Positions 1 to 10,904 are shown, counted from the stretch's first letter. The stretch is DNA of 37,454 bases from Bradyrhizobium sp. 21 (GCF_023073335.1 NZ_JADPJG010000006.1:239773-277226); one strand, 5' to 3'. A program made the numbers and translations. Notes: generated by a model from the sequence alone, not told the origin.

Positions 1-449
1 GTGGTCAGGATGTCGTCGTCGTCGACCTCCGTGAAACGGAAGTCGATGCCCTCCTCCTCGTCGCCCTGGTAGTCGTCTTCATCGGCATCGGTGACGCCCT
101 TGATGGGCGCCTCGTCGTCGGGCTCGATCAGGCTGGCGCCGATGGCGTCCTCGATCGCCCCGAAGGAGACCGCGGCCGCACCGTCGGCCAGCCCCTGCAC
201 CGACTTGATGCCGTGTTCTTTGAGGATTCGCTGCACCCCGCGGATGGTGTAGCCCTCCCCGTAGAGCAGACGGCGGATGCCCTTGAGCAGGTCGACGTCG
301 TCGGGGCGGTAATAGCGGCGGCCGCCGCTGCGCTTCATCGGCTTGATCTGGGCGAAGCGGGTCTCCCAGAACCGCAGCACGTGCTGCGGAATGTCGAGTT
401 CCTGCGCTACTTCGCTGATGGTTCGGAACGCATCCGGCGCCTTGTCCAA
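1..449 (-). CDS. MerR-family transcriptional regulator, C-terminus beyond the window
   Basis: The visible 149 codons start with a MerR-type winged helix-turn-helix: a helix-turn-helix ([20 protein letters not shown]), then the wing signature [20 protein letters not shown], then a second helical part ([19 protein letters not shown]). An acidic tail rich in Asp and Glu follows and is cut by the window edge, so the 3' end is missing. The only usable start after the in-frame stop is a TTG at 449, preceded by AAGGA about ten bases upstream. The gene begins 27 bases after the ihfA stop, so the two are probably co-transcribed. No effector-binding Cys cluster is visible in the part seen. The family usually acts at promoters with long spacers; the ligand and targets here are unknown. 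Confidence 0.85.
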   Translation of the reverse strand, partial: MDKAPDAFRTISEVAQELDIPQHVLRFWETRFAQIKPMKRSGGRRYYRPDDVDLLKGIRRLLYGEGYTIRGVQRILKEHGIKSVQGLADGAAAVSFGAIEDAIGASLIEPDDEAPIKGVTDADEDDYQGDEEEGIDFRFTEVDDDDILT

Positions 450-476
450 ATGCCTAATCCTTGTCCGGAGGGCGGA

Positions 477-818
477 TTACGCCTCGGGTTGCGCCTTGCT
501 GGCGTCGCCATTGGTGCGGTGCTGGGCGTTGATCCGCTGCTTCAGGATCGCCGATGGCTTGAACACCATGACCCGGCGCGGCGAGATCGGCACCTCGGTG
601 CCGGTCTTCGGGTTGCGACCGATGCGCTGACCCTTCTTGCGGACCATGAAGGAGCCGAACGAGGACAGCTTCACCGTCTCGCCTTTCTCAAGGCAGTCGG
701 TGATCTCCTTCAGCACGAGTTCCACGAAGGCAGACGATTCCGTGCGCGACAACCCCACCTTCTGGTAGACGGCTTCGCACAGATCGACACGCGTTACGGT
801 TTTACTTTGATCGGTCAT
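477..818 (-). CDS. ihfA: Integration host factor subunit alpha
   Basis: IHF-alpha pairs with IHF-beta to bend DNA sharply in replication, recombination and sigma54 transcription. The 113-residue product has the HU/IHF fold. The family signature [20 protein letters not shown] lies at residues 67-86 and includes the beta-arm proline that intercalates into DNA. The C-terminal tail after ILKQRIN is about 18 residues and Ala/Gln-rich, a little longer than in enterobacteria. An in-frame codon further upstream (845) would add nine residues (MFAVMWGRA) not expected in the family, so ATG 818 behind GGGGCAGGG is preferred. It lies downstream of fabH with a 133-base gap that may hold its own promoter, and it precedes the merR gene, a conserved order in Bradyrhizobium relatives. 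Confidence 0.95.
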   Translation of the reverse strand: MTDQSKTVTRVDLCEAVYQKVGLSRTESSAFVELVLKEITDCLEKGETVKLSSFGSFMVRKKGQRIGRNPKTGTEVPISPRRVMVFKPSAILKQRINAQHRTNGDASKAQPEA

Positions 819-951
819 CGCCCTGCCCCACATCACGGCGAACAATTGTTGTCTGAAATTATGAGCTTACGATACGGCGGTCAACAGCGCTCATCAATGC
901 AGAAGCATCGATAATCCGCGCTGATTCGAGCGAAATTTTAGCGAGTGTGGC

Positions 952-1932
952 TTACCAGCGCACCAAGGCCGAGCCCCAGGTGAAGCCGCCGCCCATCGCT
1001 TCCAGCAAAACCAGGTCGCCGCGCTTGATCCGGCCGTCCTTGCGCGCCACCGCAAGCGCCAGCGGGATCGAGGCCGCCGAGGTGTTGCCGTGACGGTCCA
1101 CCGTCAGCACCACCTTCTCCGGCGCGATATGGAGCTTGTGCGCGGAGGCGTCGATGATTCGCTTGTTGGCCTGGTGCGGCACGAACCAGTCGATGCTGTC
1201 GGCATTGAGCCCGGTTGCCTCGAAGGCGTCGACGATCACGTCGGTGATCATGCCGACCGCGTGCTTGAAGACCTCGCGGCCCTCCATGCGCAGATGGCCG
1301 ACGGTCTGGGTCGAGGACGGCCCGCCGTCGACGAACAGCTTTGCCTTGTGGCGGCCGTCGGAGCGCAAATGCGTGGTGACGATGCCGCGGTCGGTTGCGG
1401 CATTGCCCGGCTGCTCCTGCGCCTCCAGCACCACCGCGCCGGCGCCGTCGCCGAACAGCACGCAGGTGCCGCGGTCGTTCCAGTCCAGGATGCGCGAGAA
1501 GGTTTCCGCGCCGATCACCAGCGCGCGCTTGAAGGCGCCGGTGCGCAGGAAATTGTCGGCGGTGGCGAGCCCGAACACGAAGCCCGAGCACACCGCCTGA
1601 AGGTCGAAGGCCGCGCCATGGTTGATGCCGAGCCCGTGCTGCACGGCGACCGCGCTGGCGGGGAAGGTGTTGTCGGGCGTCGAGGTCGCCAGCACGATCA
1701 GGTCGATCGACTGCGCGTCCAGGCCGGCATCCGTGAGGGCTGCCTGCGCCGCCTTGAGCGCCAAATGCGAGGTGAACTCGCCCTCGGCCGCGATGTGCCG
1801 CTCGCGAATGCCGGTGCGCTGCACAATCCATTCGTCGGACGTGTCAATGCGCGCCGCCAATTGGGCGTTGGTCACCACCTGCTCCGGCAGATAGGAGCCG
1901 CAGCCCAGCAAGACCGAACGAATTTGAGTCAC
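952..1932 (-). CDS. fabH: 3-oxoacyl-ACP synthase III (KAS III)
   Basis: FabH condenses acetyl-CoA with malonyl-ACP to start type II fatty acid synthesis in the cytoplasm. The 326-residue length is normal. The catalytic triad is complete: Cys115 in [11 protein letters not shown], His253 in [10 protein letters not shown] and Asn283 in [12 protein letters not shown]. The N-terminal SLxxx-type strand and the Gly-rich C-terminal [13 protein letters not shown] are also typical. Its ATG overlaps the plsX stop by four bases (ATGA), indicating translational coupling; plsX-fabH is a conserved pair linking phospholipid and fatty acid synthesis. Confidence 0.97.
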   Translation of the reverse strand: MTQIRSVLLGCGSYLPEQVVTNAQLAARIDTSDEWIVQRTGIRERHIAAEGEFTSHLALKAAQAALTDAGLDAQSIDLIVLATSTPDNTFPASAVAVQHGLGINHGAAFDLQAVCSGFVFGLATADNFLRTGAFKRALVIGAETFSRILDWNDRGTCVLFGDGAGAVVLEAQEQPGNAATDRGIVTTHLRSDGRHKAKLFVDGGPSSTQTVGHLRMEGREVFKHAVGMITDVIVDAFEATGLNADSIDWFVPHQANKRIIDASAHKLHIAPEKVVLTVDRHGNTSAASIPLALAVARKDGRIKRGDLVLLEAMGGGFTWGSALVRW

Positions 1933-2990
1933 GAAACAGCCTCCTGCGCGGCCTGCACGGAACTGAGTGCACCACCTTCGCGGTTTAGCATCTGGTTGAT
2001 CTTGTTGAGGAGATCGAATTTGACCATCTCATAGCCAACATCGATGGCATAGGCAAAGCCTTCGGCGCTGATTCCGCCATGGCTCTTGACCACGATCCCG
2101 TTCAACCCGAGCAACACGCCCCCGTTGGACTTGTTCGGATCCATCTTGTTGCGCAGGGCCTGGAAGGCGCCGCGGGCGAAGAGGTAGCCGAGCTTGGACA
2201 CCCAGCTCCGCTGCATCCCCTCGCGAAGCAACTCCGCCATCTGGCGAGCGGTTCCCTCGGCGGCCTTGAGCGCGATGTTGCCACTGTAGCCCTCGGTGAC
2301 AATGACGTCGGTCAGCCCCTTGCCGATGCCGTCGCCTTCGACGAAACCGACATAGTCGAGCTCCGGCAGGTTCCTCGCGCGCAGGATTTCGCCGGCGTCG
2401 CGGATTTCCTCGTGCCCCTTGATCTCCTCGACCCCGATATTGAGCAGACCGACCGTGGGACGCGGCTTGTTGAACAACACGCTCGCCATCGCAGCACCCA
2501 TGACCGCGAGCGACACCAGATGGTGCGCGTCGCCGCCAATGCTGGCGCCGAGGTCGAGCACGACGGAATCGCCGCGCTTGGTCGGCCACATCCCGGCGAT
2601 CGCCGGGCGGTCGATCCCGGGCAGCGTGCGCAGATGGAATCGCGACATCGCCATCAGCGCGCCGGTATTGCCGGCGGAGACCGCGACGTCCGCCTCACCC
2701 CTCTTCACCGCGTCGATGGCAAGCCACATCGAGGAGGTTTTGCGGCCGCGCCGCAGAGCCTGGCTAGGCTTGTCCTCTCCGCTGACGGCAACGTCGGTGT
2801 GAATGATCTTCGAGGCGGCCTTGAGCTTGGGATGCCGATCGAGTTCAGGTTCGATCTTGGCGCGGTCCCCGACCAGCAGGAACTCGATCTCGCGATGCCT
2901 GTGAAGCGAGATGGCGGCGCCTGGAATGACCACGGCGGCGCCGGCGTCGCCCCCCATGGCGTCAAGCGCGATGCGAACCTTGCTTGGCAT
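1929..2990 (-). CDS. plsX: Phosphate acyltransferase PlsX
   Basis: PlsX turns acyl-ACP into acyl-phosphate, the donor for PlsY in phosphatidic acid synthesis. It is a peripheral cytoplasmic enzyme. The 353-residue product begins with the family motif [10 protein letters not shown] and has the expected SNTGALMA-like segment (AGNTGALMA), the [22 protein letters not shown] segment and the C-terminal [19 protein letters not shown]. The last 12 or so residues ([11 protein letters not shown]) are a short extension. It is the second-to-last member of the fatty acid unit, overlapping fabH by four bases. A gap of about 300 bases separates it from yceD upstream, so it may have its own promoter. Confidence 0.97.
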   Translation of the reverse strand: MPSKVRIALDAMGGDAGAAVVIPGAAISLHRHREIEFLLVGDRAKIEPELDRHPKLKAASKIIHTDVAVSGEDKPSQALRRGRKTSSMWLAIDAVKRGEADVAVSAGNTGALMAMSRFHLRTLPGIDRPAIAGMWPTKRGDSVVLDLGASIGGDAHHLVSLAVMGAAMASVLFNKPRPTVGLLNIGVEEIKGHEEIRDAGEILRARNLPELDYVGFVEGDGIGKGLTDVIVTEGYSGNIALKAAEGTARQMAELLREGMQRSWVSKLGYLFARGAFQALRNKMDPNKSNGGVLLGLNGIVVKSHGGISAEGFAYAIDVGYEMVKFDLLNKINQMLNREGGALSSVQAAQEAVS

Positions 2991-3289
2991 AAAAGTCCTG
3001 GAAACCTGGTCTGGTGCGGCCTTGAACGAGCGGGGCCGCGTAATGGGTTCGCCATGGACATGGCGACCGGCCTAGCGCCACGCCGCGCCCAGGACCGGGG
3101 CGCGACAATAGCGTTTTGTTATCCTGAAACAACCTCTTGCCCCCAGCCTTTTGCATTCGGGGCGATCCGGTGGCGGATCCGAATTTCCACAAGAAACATA
3201 TAAGAATCAAATGGATAAATCGGCCTTTCAAACCACTCCCGCAAACACCTCACGCCCCGTAGCAAAGCGGTGTTACGGGGAAGGCGCGG
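2991..3289. other. Spacer between yceD and plsX
   Basis: This 299-base stretch lies between the yceD stop and the plsX start. In many bacteria rpmF (ribosomal protein L32) sits here, but no L32-like reading frame is visible. It holds a 7-bp inverted repeat close to yceD (listed separately) and an AT-richer patch around 3195-3220 that could carry a plsX promoter. No gene is supported. Confidence 0.6.
3255..3280. terminator. Inverted repeat after yceD, weak terminator candidate
   Basis: CCCCGTA at 3255-3261 pairs exactly with TACGGGG at 3274-3280 around a 12-base loop, starting ten bases past the yceD stop. There is no T-run after it on the minus strand, so an intrinsic terminator is possible but unproven; it could be a 3'-end stabiliser. 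Confidence 0.35.
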
Positions 3290-3859
3290 CTATTGGCCTT
3301 TCTTCTTGTCCTGAAGGGCCTTCAGCGCCGCGAACGGATGGTCCTCCGGATCGGGGGCGGTGACCTCCGCCTCGAACACGGCCCCCGGCTTGCGCGGATA
3401 GGGATCGATCGCCAGGAACAGCGCATCGGTGGCAAGCCGGCCCAGGTCGATCACACCGTTGACGATCGCCTCCGGCGAATCGACGACCTCCTGCGGCTTC
3501 TCGTCGTCCTGGCCCTCCTGGATCAGATCAGCCAGCCGGCGCGCCTCGGCCTCGGGGGCGAATATCAGGTCCACCTCCTCCTCGATCTCGCTTTCGATCG
3601 GGTCGAGCGTGACCACGCAGGTCTGGCCGATCCGGGCGCGAACACTGCCGGTGACCTGGAATCGGCCGCCGCTTTTCGGCACGACTTCGAAGTCGGCGGA
3701 GGCAGAGAGGACCTCCCGCACGCCCGCGACCTCGGCCATGGCCTGCCGCTCGGCGGCCGATGCCTCGAGCTTGCGATGCACGCCGGTGTCGGGAATTTGC
3801 GTGACGATGACGGGGGACCGCCAGGGATCGGGGCTGGATTCGGCATTCGGTCGACTCAT
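3290..3859 (-). CDS. YceD/DUF177 family protein
   Basis: The 189-residue product matches the DUF177 (YceD) family by layout. An N-terminal region contains the segment RFQVTGSVRARIGQTCVVTL, which in this family holds the conserved Cys near a beta-strand pair. An acidic stretch (EIEEEVDLIF) follows, and the C-terminus ends in DPEDHPFAALKALQ, a typical DUF177 tail. YceD homologues are linked to large ribosomal RNA accumulation and sit next to rpmF or plsX; the exact activity is not settled. The start overlaps the CBP3 chaperone stop as ATGA, so the two are translationally coupled. A second conserved Cys was not seen, so a metal site is not claimed. Confidence 0.88.
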   Translation of the reverse strand: MSRPNAESSPDPWRSPVIVTQIPDTGVHRKLEASAAERQAMAEVAGVREVLSASADFEVVPKSGGRFQVTGSVRARIGQTCVVTLDPIESEIEEEVDLIFAPEAEARRLADLIQEGQDDEKPQEVVDSPEAIVNGVIDLGRLATDALFLAIDPYPRKPGAVFEAEVTAPDPEDHPFAALKALQDKKKGQ

Positions 3860-4452
3860 GGTGTGATGCCCTCCGTGAGCGCTGGGGGAAACTTGAAGGT
3901 CGCACCCAGCAGTGCGGCCTCGCCGGTCCGGCCGAGATCGGCCTCGGTCGCCCGGGCATAGGCCGCGAGCCGCTGCGCCTGGTCCATGCCGGCCCCATTC
4001 AAGATATTCTTGCAGATCGCCGATGCCAGCGCCTCGCCGCCGCTTTCCATGGCCTGATCATAGGCCTGCACCCGGCCGTAAAACGCCTCGCCAAAGGCCC
4101 GCATCCGCTTCGGCACGGTCTGGTCGCCAATCCCCATCTCGCGCAGATTGTCGTCCATGTCCTCGCAGAAGCGGTCGAACAGCGCCTGCGACAGCTCGGT
4201 GGCGCCTTGGTTGATAGGGCCTTGCTCGGTGGCGCCTTGGTCGGTGGCGCCTTGGACCGTGCGCAGGCGGCGCAGCAGCAGCCAGAGATGCAGCAGCAAC
4301 AGGTCGAAACGCCCGTTAACCGTATCCGGCACGCCCAAGTCGCGGTAAAATATGGGTTCTCGCGCCTGCGTCACGATCATGCCATAGATGGCTTCAATGG
4401 TGCCCGACGGGGTTAGCCGGGGTTTCCTGAAGTGATTGAACGGCCAAAGCAT
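3856..4452 (-). CDS. Ubiquinol-cytochrome c chaperone (CBP3/UQCC1-like)
   Basis: This 198-residue protein resembles the Ubiq_cyt_C_chap family, which assists cytochrome b and bc1 complex assembly in alphaproteobacteria and mitochondria. Supporting segments are the YRDLGVPDTVNGRFDLLLLHLWLL region (about residues 36-59), ALFDRFCEDMDDNLREMGIGD and PKRMRAFGEAFYGRVQAYD. Between them, residues 67-86 are an unusual run of five-residue units (QGATD, QGATE, QGPIN, QGATE) encoded by four 15-bp tandem repeats; this looks like a recent local expansion in a loop. The gene is first in the cluster, divergent from bamE, with the ATG at 4452 and a weak GGAAA ribosome site. Confidence 0.88.
   Translation of the reverse strand: MLWPFNHFRKPRLTPSGTIEAIYGMIVTQAREPIFYRDLGVPDTVNGRFDLLLLHLWLLLRRLRTVQGATDQGATEQGPINQGATELSQALFDRFCEDMDDNLREMGIGDQTVPKRMRAFGEAFYGRVQAYDQAMESGGEALASAICKNILNGAGMDQAQRLAAYARATEADLGRTGEAALLGATFKFPPALTEGITP
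4196..4255. repeat. Four 15-bp tandem repeats inside the CBP3 gene
   Basis: Units occupy 4196-4210, 4211-4225, 4226-4240 and 4241-4255. Units 1, 3 and 4 are identical (TCGGTGGCGCCTTGG); unit 2 is diverged. Because 15 is a multiple of three, copy changes keep the reading frame and add or remove five residues. Confidence 0.9.
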
Positions 4453-4550
4453 TGTGGTTTCCGCAAGCGGGCGCGCGCGAGTTGCATTCAGAGCCTCCGC
4501 CCGGTACTTCAGCGCCTCGCGCGACGCAAGGGGACGGAATCAGTTCCGCT

Positions 4551-5036
4551 ATGACGATAATGAACCAGACCAGCCTGCGCGCAGACAAGCGGCGCGGCTT
4601 CCAGGCACGCTGGCGCGGCTTGCGCCTGTTCGCGGCGGCGGCCCTGGTTGGCGTTGCGCTTGCGGGCTGCACCGGCGAGCAGTTCCAGAAGGGTTACATC
4701 CTGCCGCCCGGCGCGCTGGAGCAGATTCCGATCGGCGCGAGCCAGGATCAGGTGCTGATCGTGATGGGCACCCCCTCCACGGTCGCAACCCTCGACGGCG
4801 AGGTGTTCTACTACATCTCGCAGCGCTCGGAGCGCGTGGTCGCTTTCATGAACCAGAAGGTGGTCGACCAGCGCGTCATCGCGGTCTATTTCGACAAGAA
4901 CCGGCGCGTGCGCCGGCTGGCGAATTACGGCCTCCAGGACGGCAAGATCTTCGACTTCATCAGCCGGACCACGGCGACGTCGGGTCAGGAGATGAGCTAC
5001 CTCGCGCCGATCTTCAAGCTGCTCAGCTTTAACTGA
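4551..5036 (+). CDS. bamE: Outer-membrane assembly lipoprotein BamE (SmpA/OmlA)
   Basis: BamE is an outer-membrane lipoprotein of the BAM complex that inserts beta-barrel proteins. The 161-residue product from ATG 4551 has a basic N-region, a hydrophobic stretch and the lipobox ALAGC, placing the lipidated Cys at residue 40. The SmpA/OmlA domain follows: YILPPGALEQIPIGASQDQV, the VMGTPSTVATLDGEVFYY core and DKNRRVRRLANYGLQDGK. The open frame extends to 4452, but the extra residues are unlike a signal peptide; ATG 4560 is an alternative start. The gene is divergent from the CBP3 chaperone; promoters for both must lie between about 4453 and 4550. Confidence 0.92.
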   Translation: MTIMNQTSLRADKRRGFQARWRGLRLFAAAALVGVALAGCTGEQFQKGYILPPGALEQIPIGASQDQVLIVMGTPSTVATLDGEVFYYISQRSERVVAFMNQKVVDQRVIAVYFDKNRRVRRLANYGLQDGKIFDFISRTTATSGQEMSYLAPIFKLLSFN

Positions 5037-5132
5037 GCCTTCAGCCTGCGGCGTCGTGCCGCTCCGTGCGACTTGCCGTCGCCCGTCCTGTTCCATACGC
5101 TCGCTGCAAAACAAGAAGCAGGGAGTGGATTC

Positions 5133-6134
5133 GTGCTCGATAAATTTCTGTCCCGCCGTCGCGTGCTGACCGGTGCTGCCGGCCTCTCGGCCGCAGCGAT
5201 CCTGCCGCGATCGAGCCTGGCGGACTGGAAGCCCACCGAAAACGTCCGCATCGTGGTGCCGGCCGCCGCCGGCGGTTCGACCGACGTGATGGGCCGGCTC
5301 CTGGCCGCGCATCTGCAAACCGCCTGGGGCCAATCGGCCGTGGTGGAAAACCGCTCCGGCGGCGGCGGCACGATCGGCACCGCCGAGGTGGTCCGCTCCA
5401 AGCCGGACGGCCACACCATCCTGATCGGCAATCCCGGTCCGAACGCGATCGCCTACAGCATCTTCAAGAACCTCACCTACAAGCCGGACCAGCTCCAGCC
5501 TGTTACCAACATGATCCGGATTCCGAACATCGTCTCGGCGCATCCGAAGACCGGCATCAAGTCGGTCGCCGAGCTGATCGCTTATCTGAAGGCCAATCCG
5601 GACAAGCTCAGCTACGCCTCCTCCGGCGTCGGCCAGAGCCCTCACCTCACCGGCGCCTGGTTCCTCCAGCTCACCGGCCTGAAGATGACGCACATCCCGT
5701 TCCGCGGCGCCGGGCCTGCGCTGCAGGCCGCGCTCGCCGGCGACATCCAGATCCTGTTCGACAACCTCTATCCGAGCCTGCCGCAGGTGCAGAACGGCAC
5801 GCTCACCGGCCTCTGCGTCACCACGACCGAGCGTAGCGACCTTGCGCCGAACCTGCCGACCATGCGCGAGAGCGCGCCGGAGCTGGCGGCTTTCGACGTC
5901 TCGTCGTGGTTCTCGGTTTTCCTGCCGAAGGGCGTGCAGCCGGCCATTCTCGACGCGCTCAATCTGCAGGTCAAGGCGATGCTGGAGCGCGACGACGTCA
6001 AGAAGAACATCGTCGCCATGGGCGCCCGCGCCGACTACGGCACGCCGGCGCAGTTTGCCGAGTTCGTGGACGCCGAGACGAAGAAGTTCGCCGGCATCAT
6101 CCAGAAGGAAGGGCTGCAGATGGACGTGCAGTAG
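5133..6134 (+). CDS. Tripartite tricarboxylate transporter-type (Bug/TctC) periplasmic binding protein
   Basis: The product belongs to the Bug family of periplasmic solute receptors, usually binding carboxylates. GTG 5133 is chosen because AGGGAG ends eight bases before it and because translation from there gives a clean twin-arginine signal (SRRRVLTGAAG at residues 7-17, then a hydrophobic region and a cut near SSLA). Family features are IRIVVP-like RIVVPAAAGGSTDVMGR near residues 41-57, the GGGGTIGTAEV loop, DGHTILIGNPG and the SPHLTGAWF segment. No membrane partners (TctA/TctB) are nearby, which is common for orphan Bug proteins. The ligand cannot be predicted. It ends at a repeat and a shared terminator facing hppA. 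Confidence 0.92.
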   Translation: MLDKFLSRRRVLTGAAGLSAAAILPRSSLADWKPTENVRIVVPAAAGGSTDVMGRLLAAHLQTAWGQSAVVENRSGGGGTIGTAEVVRSKPDGHTILIGNPGPNAIAYSIFKNLTYKPDQLQPVTNMIRIPNIVSAHPKTGIKSVAELIAYLKANPDKLSYASSGVGQSPHLTGAWFLQLTGLKMTHIPFRGAGPALQAALAGDIQILFDNLYPSLPQVQNGTLTGLCVTTTERSDLAPNLPTMRESAPELAAFDVSSWFSVFLPKGVQPAILDALNLQVKAMLERDDVKKNIVAMGARADYGTPAQFAEFVDAETKKFAGIIQKEGLQMDVQ

Positions 6135-6143
6135 CCACCACTT

Positions 6144-6232
6144 CCGTCATTGCGAGCGCAGCGAAGCAATCCAGAATCTCTCGGCGGAAAGACCCTGGAT
6201 TGCTTCGTCGCAAGAGCTCTTCGCAATGACGG
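6144..6232. repeat. Dispersed palindromic repeat after the TctC gene
   Basis: The element starts CCGTCATTGCGAGCGCAGCG and ends TTCGCAATGACGG, with internal complementary parts (GCAATCCAG against CTGGATTGC). Repeats beginning CGTCATTGCGAGCG are common between genes in Bradyrhizobium and relatives. It sits ten bases past the stop codon and may stabilise the 3' end of the mRNA. Confidence 0.8.
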
Positions 6233-6258
6233 GGTGAGAGCGTCCAACTTATCAAACA

Positions 6259-6288
6259 AAAACCCCGCGGCTCGCGCCGCGGGGTTTT
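6259..6288. terminator. Bidirectional intrinsic terminator between tctC-like gene and hppA
   Basis: A perfect 13-bp stem (AAAACCCCGCGGC with GCCGCGGGGTTTT) closes a 4-base TCGC loop. It ends in T-runs on both strands, so it can stop transcription from both converging genes. This is the clearest terminator in the window. Confidence 0.93.
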
Positions 6289-6309
6289 GTCTTGCACCTA
6301 TGATCCCGC

Positions 6310-8430
<2,121 letters not shown>

Positions 8431-8518
8431 GTGATTTTTTGCCTCAGATCCTTGATGAACGTACCCCCGGCGCCTTTTGTTTTTCCGTCGTGCGGTGCGG
8501 CGCCTTGATTTTGAACAA

Positions 8519-8545
8519 GGCCGCCCCCTGCCCGAAGGGGCGGCC
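8519..8545. terminator. Strong hairpin between thiL and hppA
   Basis: GGCCGCCCC at 8519-8527 pairs exactly with GGGGCGGCC at 8537-8545 around a 9-base loop. On the minus strand it is followed by TTGTTC, not a solid T-run. It is either the thiL terminator or a structured hppA leader, about 90 bases before the hppA start. Confidence 0.5.
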
Positions 8546-8669
8546 CCAGTCGGCCACAAGCTTGCCAAAATCAAATTGAGGGTGCAACGCCGGATAAGGC
8601 CGAAAAGGCCGATCTCGGCAGGTATTTAGGCCTAATCCTGAGCGCCCGGTCGTCGGTTTGGTGCGATTC

Positions 8670-9668
8670 CTAGAAGTGGCTGTAGGATAGCCGTTTCAAG
8701 GCCAGTTCCTGGCCCTGCCCGTCCAAAAAGCGCGGCCGCTCATGACCCGCTACGATCGTGCCTATCGCTGTGACAGCCACGCCTGCCGAATGCCCAGCGG
8801 CAATCAGTGCATCGCCTTGCGCCGGCGGTACCGTGCACAGCACCTCGTAATCGTCGCCTCCGGCAAGCAGCGTCTCAACGCAAACGAAATTGCCTGCGAT
8901 CAGCCCGGCCGCAGCAGCCGACAGAGGGATGCTCGCGACGTCGACCGTGGCCGAGACGCCGGACGCCGCACAGAGTTTCGTCAGATCGCCGGCGAGCCCG
9001 TCGGAGACGTCCATTGCGGCCGACGCATGGTCGCGCACGGCCTGCGCCAGCAGATTGCGCGGCTGTGGGATGCGGTAGCGCGAGGCCAGCACGTCCCTCG
9101 CAGCGGGATCTGACGCGAGCGCCGCGGCCACCGCGCCGCCGGTGAGCACGTCGAGGCCGAGCGCGGCATCGCCGATCGTGCCCGTCACCAGGATAAGGTC
9201 ACCCGGCCTGGCGCCGGTACGACCGACCATCCGCCCCTTCGGCACGCGACCAAAGGCGGTGATCGAGATCATCTGCGGTCCCGGCGTCGAGACCGTGTCG
9301 CCGCCGAGCAGCGGGCATGCGAAAATCCTGGCGTCCTCGCCGAGCGCATCGGCGAACGGCCTGAGCCAGGAATCCTCCTTGCTGCGCAGCGCCAGCGTCA
9401 GCACGAATCCGGCGGGCGTCGCCCCCTTGGCCGCGAGGTCCGACAGGTTCACCCGCAGCGCCTTGCGCGCGATGGTGTCGGGTGGGTCGCCGGCAAGATA
9501 ATGCACGCCCTCCACCACCGCGTCGGTGGTGACGACGATGTCCTCGCCGTTGGATGAGAGGATGGCGGCGTCGTCGACCAAACCCAGCGCCCCGGGATCG
9601 GTCGCCAGCGGCTTGAAATAGCGCGCGATGAGGGAATCTTCGGCGGAGGGATTGTGCGAGTTTGCCAC
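8670..9668 (-). CDS. thiL: Thiamine-monophosphate kinase
   Basis: ThiL phosphorylates thiamine monophosphate to thiamine diphosphate, the last step of cofactor synthesis. The 332-residue product from GTG 9668 starts (M)ANSHNPSAEDSLIARYF, matching the usual GExxLI start. It contains the Mg/ATP motifs GLVDDAAIL, VTTDAVVEGVHYL, NLSDLAAKGATPAGF and PLLGGDTV, and the distal MDVSDGLAGDLTKLC. The open frame runs to 9788 but that part covers a dispersed repeat, so the GTG is preferred. nusB lies upstream in the same direction, separated by 173 bases that include the repeat; nusB-thiL is a conserved pair in alphaproteobacteria. Confidence 0.95.
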   Translation of the reverse strand: MANSHNPSAEDSLIARYFKPLATDPGALGLVDDAAILSSNGEDIVVTTDAVVEGVHYLAGDPPDTIARKALRVNLSDLAAKGATPAGFVLTLALRSKEDSWLRPFADALGEDARIFACPLLGGDTVSTPGPQMISITAFGRVPKGRMVGRTGARPGDLILVTGTIGDAALGLDVLTGGAVAAALASDPAARDVLASRYRIPQPRNLLAQAVRDHASAAMDVSDGLAGDLTKLCAASGVSATVDVASIPLSAAAAGLIAGNFVCVETLLAGGDDYEVLCTVPPAQGDALIAAGHSAGVAVTAIGTIVAGHERPRFLDGQGQELALKRLSYSHF

Positions 9669-9690
9669 CTGCCTAACCCCACTCTCGACT

Positions 9691-9793
9691 GTCATCGCCC
9701 GGCTCGACCGGGCGATCCAGTATTCCAGAGACCGTCGTATGACATCGATAGGCCGCGGCGTACTGGGTGCCCCGCCTTCGCGAGGCATGACGG
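9691..9793. repeat. Dispersed palindromic repeat between thiL and nusB
   Basis: The element starts GTCATCGCCCGGCTCGACCG and ends CGAGGCATGACGG, with CCAGTA facing TACTGG inside. It shares GACCGGGCGA, CCAGTA and GGCCGCGGCGTACTGG with the partial element at the right end of the window, so both belong to one family. It separates nusB from thiL and lies just upstream of the thiL start. Confidence 0.82.
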
Positions 9794-9841
9794 AAGAGCA
9801 TGTGGCAGCTGCGTCGCATCACTTCACCGCCTTGCGGGTGC

Positions 9842-10339
9842 CTACCCCCGCCCGAACTCGTCACCGCGAAACTGCCGGCCGATCTGGTCGAGCACCGCGT
9901 TGACCATGCCGGTCTCCTCGCGGTCGACGAAGGCGTTGGCAACGTCGACATATTCGGAGACCACGACGCGGCCCGGCACATCCTTGCGGTGCTCCAGTTC
10001 GTAGGCCCCGGCCCGCAACACCGCGCGCAGGATCGCCTCGATGCGCTTCAATGGCCAGCCCTTGGACAGCGCCTCGTCGATCAGGGGATCGAGCTTCTTC
10101 TGGTCGCGCACGACACCGGAGACGACGTCGCGGAAGAACGCGGCTTCCGCCGGAAGGTAGGTGTCGCCCTCGACCTCGTTGCCGAGCCAGTGGCTCTCGA
10201 ACTCGGCAAAGATGTCGTTGATGCCGGCGCCGGCGATGTCCATCTGGTAGAGCGCCTGCACGGCCGCGAGCCGCGCCGCACCGCGCCGGTTCGCTTTCTT
10301 CTCGGTGCCCACCGGCGGCTTTTTGCTGTTATCGGCCAT
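9842..10339 (-). CDS. nusB: Transcription antitermination factor NusB
   Basis: NusB with NusE/S10 binds boxA RNA to form the rRNA antitermination complex. The 165-residue product has the all-helical family core: RRGAARLAAVQALYQMDIAG, then WPLKRIEAILRAVLRAGAYEL and VVVSEYVDVANAFVDREETGMVNAVLDQI split over residues about 95-150. The last two are the most conserved NusB segments. ATG 10339 is three bases after the ribH stop; a TTG six bases earlier would overlap the ribH stop. Following ribH directly is a widely conserved arrangement. Confidence 0.95.
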   Translation of the reverse strand: MADNSKKPPVGTEKKANRRGAARLAAVQALYQMDIAGAGINDIFAEFESHWLGNEVEGDTYLPAEAAFFRDVVSGVVRDQKKLDPLIDEALSKGWPLKRIEAILRAVLRAGAYELEHRKDVPGRVVVSEYVDVANAFVDREETGMVNAVLDQIGRQFRGDEFGRG

Positions 10340-10341
10340 GA

Positions 10342-10833
10342 TCAAGCCCGCGCCAGCCGGCGCTTGATGCGCAGCATCGCAATCGCGGCCCGCGCGGCAT
10401 CGCCGCCCTTGTTAAGCTCGCTGGCGCGCGCCCGCGCCCAGGCCTGCGCCTCATTGTTGACGGTGAGGATGCCGTTGCCGAGCGGCAGCTTGCGCGTCAC
10501 AGCCAGGTCCATCAGCGCGCGCGAGGATTCCTGCGAGACGATCTCGAAATGAATGGTGTCGCCACGGATCACGCAGCCGAGCGCGATCGCGGCGTCATAG
10601 GGCTTGCCGTTGGCCGCGGCCGCATCGACCGCGATGGCGACCGCCGCCGGGATCTCCAGCGCGCCGGGAACGGTGATGACGTCATGGGTCAGGCCGGCTG
10701 CCTTCAGCTCGGCGACTGCGCCGTCCAGAAGCGCGTCCTGGAGGTCGTCATAGAACCGCGCCTCGACAATCAGCGCGCGCGCGCCGGAAATGTCGGTCTG
10801 GTCCTTCAGGGGTGCACGCCGTGCGTCAGCCAT
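10342..10833 (-). CDS. ribH: 6,7-dimethyl-8-ribityllumazine synthase
   Basis: RibH condenses the ribitylamino-pyrimidinedione with 3,4-dihydroxy-2-butanone 4-phosphate to give lumazine, the substrate of riboflavin synthase. The 163-residue product shows the conserved [11 protein letters not shown] segment, [14 protein letters not shown] with the catalytic His region, and [12 protein letters not shown]. The ATG at 10833 is chosen over an in-frame TTG six bases earlier. It is downstream of ribE across a 71-base gap and directly before nusB. Confidence 0.96.
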   Translation of the reverse strand: MADARRAPLKDQTDISGARALIVEARFYDDLQDALLDGAVAELKAAGLTHDVITVPGALEIPAAVAIAVDAAAANGKPYDAAIALGCVIRGDTIHFEIVSQESSRALMDLAVTRKLPLGNGILTVNNEAQAWARARASELNKGGDAARAAIAMLRIKRRLARA

Positions 10834-10904
10834 CGTCAATCCGTTGCAGAGAGGTTGGCGCTATGTAGTCGCCGCCAGCGGGTAAGCCAAGTTTAAAGAC
10901 GCGG

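Noticed and set aside
10834..10904. FMN riboswitch before ribH
   Set aside because: The gap of 71 bases is too short for the RFN element and none of its conserved pieces are seen.
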